From assembly GCA_964036045.1 (NCBI GenBank), contig OZ038382.1:144162961-144226960 (forward strand): a stretch of 64,000 bases of DNA. The letters are read 5' to 3'. Below are positions 57,064 to 64,000 of the stretch, piece after piece (the stretch's first letter is position 1; every line of letters begins with the position of its first letter). The stretch is from Eutreptiella sp. 'Long Island Sound 2002'. Its lineage: Eukaryota; Euglenozoa; Euglenophyceae; Eutreptiales; Eutreptiaceae. A program made the translations under genes and the position numbers. The notes beneath the pieces are model-generated. The model did no database searches. It was not told where the DNA came from and saw nothing but the letters and a program-made list of their open reading frames with translations.

Positions 57064-58855
57064 TAGGATGATGCGCTTGGCCTCCTTGGTCTCCTCGGCG
57101 TCCCCATGGCTGGATATGTCCATCCAAGCCTTGCCCGCGGGGTAGGCCGGCCGACTGAGGCAATCTGCCACAGTGTTGTCCTTCCCCGGGATGTATACGA
57201 CGCTGAGGTCGAACTTGGCGAACGTCTCATGCCATCGGGCCCTTTTTGCCGCCGGTCCCGAGGGGGTGTCGACGTGCTCCTTGTGCCAGCTCTGCAAGGA
57301 CTGATGGTCTGTACAAACCACCACCGGTTGCATTCAGATGTGGCCAGACCACTTCCTGAGCGCACAGACAATGGCATTCATCTCCTTCTCCCTCACGGTC
57401 CAGGTTCGACATTGGCCCTCGGCCATAATCCGACTCCAGAACGCCACGGGTACGTGCGACCCGTCGTCCCGGATCTGCTCGAGGACTGCCACTACAGCAT
57501 AGTCTGAGGCGTCCGTCCGTAGCACGAATCCCTTGTCCGGGTGCACCAGAAATAGCCCCAGCTGCCCCAGGAGTCGCTCCTTCAGGCGGCTGAACGCATC
57601 TTCGGCTTCAGGGGTCCAGGCAAGCTTCTTCTTGCTGCCCTTCCGGCCATCGAACTTCCCCACCTGCAGCATCTTGTGCAGCGGCCCCGAGAGTTCTGCA
57701 TACATCCGGACATAGCCCGAATAGTAATTGCAGAACCCCATGAAGGACCGGAGTTCGCTGATGGTCTGGGGCTTCTCCCAGTGGTGCAGGGACGCCAGCT
57801 TCCTAGGCATGGGACGGTGTTGCCCATGACCAACCACGTGACCCGCGAACTCCACTTCCTTCACGAAGAGTGAGGCTTTGGTGGGCTTGCACACCATGTT
57901 GTGCTTGTCCAACTCGCTGAGATCTCGGCGCAGATCCTTCTCATGCGCGTCGATGAGCTCGTCCTCAGTCATGTTCTCCGTGCCGGACCCGATGATGATG
58001 TCATCCACGAAGGGATCGGCACAGTCCCGGACAGGACCGAGTAGGTCCTCCATCATGCGCTGGAAAGCGGCGTTGTCATTCTTGGCGCCCATAGGCACCA
58101 CTTTCCACTGCATGGGCCCCAGCGGCGTCAACATCGCTGTGCAGGGCCTGGAGTCCGGGTGTAGCGGCATCTGGTGATAACCGTGTTTCAGGTCTAACAC
58201 CGTGAAGATCCGCTTTTTCTGTTGTTTTTGGAGGATGGAGTTGATCAGGGGAAGCGAGTACGAGTCGTGCTCGGTTTGCTCGTTCAAACCCCTGTAATCC
58301 ACCACCAACCTCCACTCGCCCTTCTCCTTCTTGGGCACGATGAAGGCTGGGCTGGCCCACTCACTGTCTGAGGGTTCGATCCATCCTCGCTCAATGAACT
58401 CGGCCAACAACTTCTTCATAGCCTAGGCCCGATCGCCCTGAAGTTGGTACTCCCGATGACTATAGATCTTGGGGTTCGGCCTCAGCTTGATCCTCGCTGT
58501 GCCAAACCTCCCACGATCTGGAGGGTTCTTGTTGGCGACGCCACTGAATAGCCACGGAGAGGCATTGATCAGCCTCTCCTTCAGCTCGGCGACCTTCGGG
58601 TTCTCCTGCGCCTCTTCAGCCGCTTGCTTCGGTATCGTTACAACCGACCGCACTGCGGTGTAGGCCTCTTCCGGGTCCAAATCTGACTTCTCCTCGTCCG
58701 ATATGCCGTCTTCATTGTCGTGGGGCATGCTTCCCACCGATAATCTTCGAAAATTTGCGGCATCGGGCTGGTTCTTGTCGCTCTCGGCACCCATTCTTGG
58801 AAAATCCCATGTCGGCGGGTCCATGACCCTCGCCACGAACTCATCCTTCTCCCTC
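57064..58855 (-). pseudogene. pol: Gypsy copy E: RNase H, RT and part of the protease-RT linker
   Basis: In coding order it holds the acidic linker before RT (DDNEDGISDEEKSD), RT from YPRLFS-like SPWLFSG through FVDDIIIGSG, and RNase H to the HGDAEETKEAK segment. It ends by direct fusion to the gag leader of D at 57063. A TAG near 58423 replaces a Glu. RT is otherwise open. A 41-bp stretch near 58820 is missing relative to D, between short direct repeats (GGTCC). Its other end is cut at 58855 by the GC-rich unit. Confidence 0.85.
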
Positions 58856-58859
58856 GCCA

Positions 58860-60603
58860 AGTGGACCCAACGGACCTGGGGGATCCCCACGGACCGAATG
58901 GTGTGGGTGGTCACGCTGCGCCCCCAGCAGAGGGAAGCCCCCCCAAACCGCAGGGGACCCACCCCCCCACGCCCCACCACCCTACAACTATGCCCGTACA
59001 TGGTGGCAGCCCGCCTCATGACGCTGCTATGGCCGGGCCCCCACACCCCCACCCAAAACTACCCCCACCTCACAGAGGAGGACATGCCCGGCATCCAGCG
59101 ATGCTTCTTCCGGACCCTCGACTACCTCCAGCAAACACACCCCCACGTCCTGGAGCAGATATGGCCACCCCCCGGGTAACCCACGTGCCCGCGCAGCCGA
59201 GACAACGCCGCCACGCCAGCACCAGCACGCACGGGTCACCAGGGAAAACGCGCGCACACGCCCGATGCCCGAACCTGCACCCTCGTTCTCGCTACTTACA
59301 GGACCCAGCATCATACGCCCGCCCCCGAGGCCCGGGACCCTCCACCGTCTCCCACAGCCCTCTCCTCCGCCTCCGACTCCACAACCTCCACCACCACGAC
59401 CACCTCATCCACCACCACCACCACGTCCTCATCCAGCACTCCACCCCCCAGGCCGCGGGGAACACCTCCCAAACGGGCCTCCAAACCCGCCCCCAGCGCG
59501 AGCAGCCCCGCCGCCGCCAAGGCCCACGCCCCGACGAAGCCCGCGCCCACGACCCAGCCGAAGCCCAAGACCGCCGCCAAACGGCAACCCGCAGCAAAGC
59601 CCAAACCCAAGCCCAAACCTGGCGCCAGGACGGCAGCGCGAGCCCGGCCCCCCGAGGATGTCCTCTACGACATCCGGCCCCAGCCGTCCCAGGCCCGAAG
59701 GCAGCAGCGCCCAGCGCGGGGCCCCCCCACCGTCACCGACGCCACCGCCACCACCTTCATGGCGGAGCGCGCCGCGGCCGAAGCGCGACGCGCCACGTCC
59801 CGCCACCTCTCAAAGCCTGCACCCCAGGCCCACGGACCGCTCCCGACCAAGCCAGAACAGCGCCAGGGTCCACCAGCAGCGTCCCCGCCCCCCTACCGGC
59901 CCCCGATGACAGCCCACATGCAACGCATGCCCCACTACCGCCGCCGCCGCGAATCCCCGCCCAACTCCGAGGCGGAGACCGTACGCGCACACCCCCGGGT
60001 CCACATCCGCGTACACCCCCACTCCCCACGCACCCCCACGGAACAGAACTACAAGGAATCCCCCAGGCCCGCCACCGCCGCCGGTCCCCACGACCCCGTC
60101 ACACCCACCCACGCCCACTCCTCCGCCCAAGACCGCGGGCCCGCCCAGGAACAGTGGTGGCAGCGCTGGACCCACACGCAGCTCTTGGAGCTGCGGAAGT
60201 GGGCCCGGGGAGAGCCCTCCCTCGAGGGCCTGGTCCATCAGCCCCGCAAGGGGTCGGTGGAGAACTGCCGCCTCCGGCCGGCGGGGGGGTGGATGCCGCA
60301 GGCCGCATGGGAAGCCATGCTGGCCGATGCGCTCCACCCCCTGGGAGTCCACCCCTGCAGCCTCCCCGCGCCCCAGGACCACCCGTATGTCCTCAGGCGC
60401 CTGCGGGAGACCCTCCAGGAAACGCGGCGAGACGGCATCCGCCTGTGGGATATCACCCAAAGCCCAGCCCCGCACGCACACACCCCCTCACCACCCCACA
60501 AGCGTCGGCGCACCGACACCGGCGACACCCACAGCACCCCAGGAGCCCTGCGCGCCACACAACACGACGCGCCTGACCCCTCAGCCAGCGGCGCCGCCAT
60601 CTA
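58860..60603 (+). CDS. Basic Pro/Ala/Lys-rich protein of unknown function, one in-frame stop
   Basis: One plus-strand frame reads protein-like sequence from about the Met at 58900 to a TAA after ASGAAI at 60603, broken by a single TAA at 59177. The first part ends FFRTLDYLQQTHPHVLEQIW. After the stop comes a Ser/Thr-rich stretch, then a histone-H1-like Lys/Pro/Ala tract (KPKPKPKPGARTAARAR), then a more ordered C-terminal half (TFMAERAAAEARRATSRHL; WWQRWTHTQLLELRKWARG; WMPQAAWEAMLADALHPLG; HPYVLRRLRETLQETR). The basic tract suggests nucleic-acid binding, an inference from composition only. The 571-codon frame over the same DNA is Pro/His low-complexity and is judged the wrong frame. The stop either separates two proteins or marks decay. 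Confidence 0.45.
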
Positions 60604-60783
60604 ACCCCGTTACCCAGCACACCATCACCACGGGGCGCCACGCCAGGCCCCGCCCAGAAGTCACCAAACGAACCGGACGCCGAAGGAAGCCAACGCACAC
60701 GACAACGAGCACCACTACGCCCAAAGGCGCCGAACCCAGGCCCGATACCGTGGGCTCCTCTCCACCCTCAGCACGACACACAC

Positions 60784-61113
60784 GTCACTGACGTCACTCC
60801 TCCGCCGTGCCCCCTCCCACGCCACCTCACAGTAGACCGCCGTCCTGTGGTCCCGCTCCCCCCAGCACCGCTCCCGGGGCCGCACCCGGCCCACGTCGTG
60901 TTCGCCCCCACGTCGCGGGCCGCGGACATCCTCCCGCTCCTCGCCGCCACCCCTCCCGGGCATCGCATACTGCTTGCCGCCAACCCCTCGGTCCTCAGTG
61001 AGGTCCTCATCGGGCACGCCGACGCCCTGCACGTGCGCCCGCTGCTGCCCAACGTGCACGCTGCATACGCCCCCGGCACGCCCGTCGACCCCTCCGTGTG
61101 GGACTCCCAGTGA
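60784..61113 (+). CDS. Short open frame, unknown function
   Basis: The frame is open upstream to about 60781; the first start-like codon is a GTG at 60847. It gives some 90-110 residues ending DPSVWDSQ at a TGA. The sequence VVFAPTSRAADILPLLAATP and HRILLAANPSVLSEVLIGHA looks like a folded alpha/beta segment, unlike the low-complexity alternatives in the other frames. It lies 180 bp after the basic protein on the same strand and may be its continuation after an intron or frame change, or a second product. Not recognised. Confidence 0.35.
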   Translation, partial: VTDVTPPPCPLPRHLTVDRRPVVPLPPAPLPGPHPAHVVFAPTSRAADILPLLAATPPGHRILLAANPSVLSEVLIGHADALHVRPLLPNVHAAYAPGTPVDPSVWDSQ

Positions 61114-61214
61114 GGCCACCGGCCACCGGCCGGCCCGCACGCACCACCCCGCACTCGCCTCGGGCGCACGACCCCGTGGACGCCGCTACCCACACGCCCG
61201 GCCCCGCGCAACCG

Positions 61215-61570
61215 CCTAACCGAGCCGGAACCCAAGCACAAATCAAACCCGAGCCACACCCCAAAAACCGCTAACCCTTGACTCCTAACCAAGCCCGCCG
61301 AGGGAACACCGAAACCACAGCCCACACAGCCGCCTAACCAGCCAGCTCCAGAAGCAAAGAGACACCTCACCAAACCCAGCCTGACCCAAGCCTAACCGAG
61401 CCGAAGCCCCAACACAAATCAAACCCGAGCCACACCCCGAAACCGTCAACCCTTGACTCCTAACCAGGCCCGCTGAGGGAAATACGTAGACACAGCCCAC
61501 AGCCACAGCCCACACAGCCGCCTAACCAGCCAGCACCGGAAGCAAAGAGACATCTAACCAAACCCACCCT
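61215..61570 (+). repeat. 176-bp tandem duplication in the 3' region
   Basis: CCTAACCGAGCCG recurs at 61215 and 61391, and both units share AATCAAACCCGAGCCACACC and TTGACTCCTAACCA. The second unit has a short extra CAGCCCACAGCC. It looks like a duplicated 3' untranslated segment. Confidence 0.75.
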
Positions 61571-61728
61571 GACCCATACCCGTGTACATCAGGACGCGCG
61601 AGCCGCACTTCTGGGGCGCGACCGCCGCCACAACACCGACTACACACGCCAGAGGACACAACGCTATTGCACCGCCGCACCAGCTGCCCGTGCCTGTGCC
61701 TGCAGTGTACGCGCGCCCCTGTTGTTCT

Positions 61729-61802
61729 CTTTTTTGTTTTTTCTTTTTTTTTCCCAAAAAAAAAAAAAAGTAAAAAAAAAAAAAAAAAAAAAATAAAAAA
61801 AA
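61729..61802 (+). other. T-run followed by an A-run, possible poly(A) end or hairpin
   Basis: About 25 bases of nearly pure T (61729-61752) are followed by CCC and then about 47 bases of nearly pure A with single G and T interruptions. An A-tract at the 3' end of a coding-like unit is what a retroposed transcript leaves. The adjacent T-tract means the DNA can also fold into a long A/T hairpin. Confidence 0.5.
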
Positions 61803-61861
61803 TAGGGGGGGAGGAAGAGGGACACAACCTTCCATGGCACACGCGCACCGCACACAGCACG

Positions 61862-62034
61862 CACACCGGTGAACAGGAGCCCAGTGGCCCAGGACACCGC
61901 ACATGCAACACAACACACCGAGCGAGCACACCGGTGAACAGGAGCCAGCTGGCCCAGGACACCGCAGACGCACCACAGCAAACCGCGCGGGCACACCGGT
62001 GAACAGGAGCCCAGCGGCCCAGGACACTGCACAC
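61862..62034 (-). repeat. Three inverted units of the 65-bp array
   Basis: CACCGGTGAACAGGAGCCCA recurs near 61865, 61940 and 61996; this is the reverse complement of the unit at 32580-33410. The units run directly into the 580-bp repeat. Confidence 0.85.
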
Positions 62035-62610
62035 ACGTAGGGCGGCCGAGGGACAGGAAAGAACCAATACCCCATGGGTCGGACGCACTGGGGCGACCCA
62101 GCCGACCCACCGGGCCAGTGGCAGGAGCGGTACTCCAAGGCCACTGGTCCGAGCCCGGCCAGGCTGCATCGGGGACCATGGCAAACGTCACCCGGAGCCA
62201 TGGAAGCAACCGGTGACAGGCGAGCCGGTACACAGTCCAGGAGGGGGTCACCTGCCAAGCAGAGTGGCCCCGCAACTCAAGCCACAAGGGTGAGGCGGTC
62301 GTACCGTAGACAAGCGGGAGCAATACCCCTTGTGGTGAGAGATACTCCACACGGCTGGGCAGCCCCCCAGGAGCTGCCGCCCAAAGGAGGGGGCATGTGG
62401 CCCTACCCATGGACACATGTGGGGACACCCTCCCACCTGGGACACATGGACCGGGTGGCCGCGACAATGCCTTCCCAAGCACATGCGGGAGCGGCTCAAG
62501 AGGCACCTGACATAGGGCAGTGGGAGGGACAGGACGTCCCCTTGGTAAGACCTTCTTCCTGCAATGTCAAAGGAGGCATCCCGAGCTCCCGAAGATACCT
62601 ACCTACCTAC
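62031..62610 (-). repeat. 580-bp dispersed repeat, copy 2
   Basis: It is the inverted counterpart of 9433-10010. Its right end is joined to Gypsy RT with exactly the junction seen in copy D at 52050. Confidence 0.85.
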
Positions 62611-64000
62611 CTCAATGAACTCGGCCAACAACTTCTTCATGGCCTCGGCCCGATCGCCCTGAAGTTGGTACTCCCGATGACTACAGATCTTGGGGTTCGG
62701 CTTCAGCTTGATCCTCGCTGTGCCAAACCTCCCACGATCTGGAGGGTTCTTGTTGGCGACGCCACTGAATAGCCGCGGAGAGGCATTGATCAGCCTCTCC
62801 TTCAGCTCGGCGACCTTCGGGTTCTCCTGCGCCTCTTCAGCCGCTTGCTTCGGTATCGATACAACCGACCGCACTGCGGTGTAGGCCTCTTCCGGGTCCG
62901 AATCTGACTTCTCCTCGTCGGATATGCCCTCTTCATCGTCGTGGGGCATGCTTCCCACCGATAATCTTCGAAAATTTGCGGCATCGGGCTGGTTCTTGTC
63001 GCTCTCGGCACCTATTCTTGGAAAATCCCATGTCGGCGGGTCCGACCCAACCGGACCATCATATTGGTCCGCGATGTGATCCATGACCCTCGCCACGAAC
63101 TCATCCTTCTCGTACTTGCCGGTGACCAACATCTTGTCATCCCACCAAGGCGGAGATGTGACCATGGCCCGCCTCTTCTTGGCTGCCACACGGTCGTGCA
63201 TCCCCATCCGCATGTAGTTGACGACGTTGTGGATCTCGGCGTGGGACAGGACGTCAATGCCATCAATTGGCTGATCGGTCCCTCCCTTGGGCTCAACCAT
63301 GACCTTCATGGGCACCGCCTCCACCCTACAGATGAATGCTTCATCACCCGTGGGCTGGGCTTGCGCCCCATCCACCAGGAAAGCCTTGGTACCCCATGCT
63401 TGACCAAGGGAGGGCATTGATACACCCTTGGCGTCGATGAACAACTCCTCCTCTGGCCCGAATGACATCTCGTTCAGGGTGATGGAGTCCAGCGTGGACT
63501 TGAGACCTTCCAGCGGACATGGGGTGGATCGTATGCCGGTTATGACCAGGATCCCCTTCGCCCTATCCGCGACAATCTCCTGCACCGTACGTCTGGTATT
63601 GTCCAGGGAGCCATGCCAATACATGGGCCCCCACTCCTTCAAACCCCAATGCCTATGCCAGGCTGAGTCTCCTCGAATTCAATGCCTCCTACACTTCCGC
63701 AAAAGTGGGGCATCCCGGGAAGCGAAGACGTCCGTCTCGGGTGCTTCGGCTCCCAGTGTCTGGATCATCCTGGCATACACCTGCGGCGCCATTCCATACT
63801 CCGTGAGCTGAACTCCACGGTCTCTTCTGAACTTGGCACCCACAGCTTGCACCTCTTGGACGATCCGATCCTCTTCCTCAGCATTCGATTGGGATGATCC
63901 GCCTGCATAGTCCGTGGACAGCCATGTGAGGCATTCATCATCCTCCCGGACCAGCGTTGCACGATGGGGAAGGGCTCCAATGGCGTTTGCCACCATGAAG
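62611..64000 (-). pseudogene. pol: Gypsy copy F: protease-RT linker and start of RT, running off the window
   Basis: On the minus strand it reads from the protease region (EDDECLTWLSTDYAG) through the linker (MKEWGPMYWHGSLDNTRRTV, DDEEGISDEEKSDSDPEE) to the first RT block ending LLAEFIE, where the repeat begins. It is one long open frame (62599-63642) and a second (63679 on) separated by a frame change near 63670, which is also present in D near 53115. The rest of the element lies beyond 64000. Confidence 0.85.

Noticed and set aside
58861-60576. 571-codon plus-strand frame
   Set aside because: Extremely Pro/His/Arg-rich, while a neighbouring frame over the same DNA has better protein-like composition; judged the wrong frame.

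Overview
This is eukaryotic DNA with no sign of a prokaryotic layout: no operons, no closely packed genes, and almost everything readable is retrotransposon, DNA transposon or satellite. I cannot name the species. A large, repeat-rich genome of a microbial eukaryote such as an alga fits, because GC content swings sharply between islands, Ty3/Gypsy chromodomain elements are nested in one another, and the primer binding site matches an initiator tRNA-Met 3' end. No rRNA, tRNA, CRISPR or confident intact host gene was found.

Layout. 1-3144 is a long GC-rich reading frame of unknown function on the minus strand, broken by frame changes and cut by the window edge. 3246-7401 is a decayed Gypsy element on the plus strand, split by a pogo-like DNA transposon (4371-5936). 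7402-11246 is noncoding: a presumptive LTR, a 580-bp dispersed repeat and a 184-bp satellite. 11247-24453 is the best element of the window (element A, minus strand): two 2,357-bp LTRs, primer binding site, polypurine tract, and gag and pol in a single frame with three nonsense mutations. It sits inside the 184-bp satellite. 24454-29320 holds satellite remnant and several short coding-like pieces of unknown function. 29320-33410 is satellite DNA: a GTTGTCT-rich tract, a roughly 185-bp array with a 550-bp higher-order repeat, and a 65-bp array.

33795-58855 is a pile of further copies of the same Gypsy family, all on the minus strand. B (33795-39785) has the 3' LTR and pol. A GC-rich island (39786-45082) with a 419-bp tandem repeat follows. 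C (45083-48655) has part of RT, gag and an LTR. D (48656-57063) shares that LTR and carries pol and gag. E (57064-58855) is a pol fragment. All are broken. 58860-61802 is a GC-rich plus-strand unit with a basic, Pro-rich reading frame, a second short frame, a tandem duplication and an A-rich end, suggestive of a retroposed sequence. 61862-62610 holds inverted copies of the 65-bp and 580-bp repeats, and 62611-64000 is another protease/RT fragment (F).

How the parts relate. Comparing the Gypsy copies with each other gives the most useful biology. The last 26 codons before the LTR/PBS boundary look like real coding sequence and run in frame through the primer binding site into gag. Gag and pol are separated by one in-frame TAG kept in two copies. 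This suggests a chromovirus whose Gag starts inside the LTR and whose Pol is made by stop-codon readthrough. These points rest on reading and comparing the copies in the window; nothing was searched.
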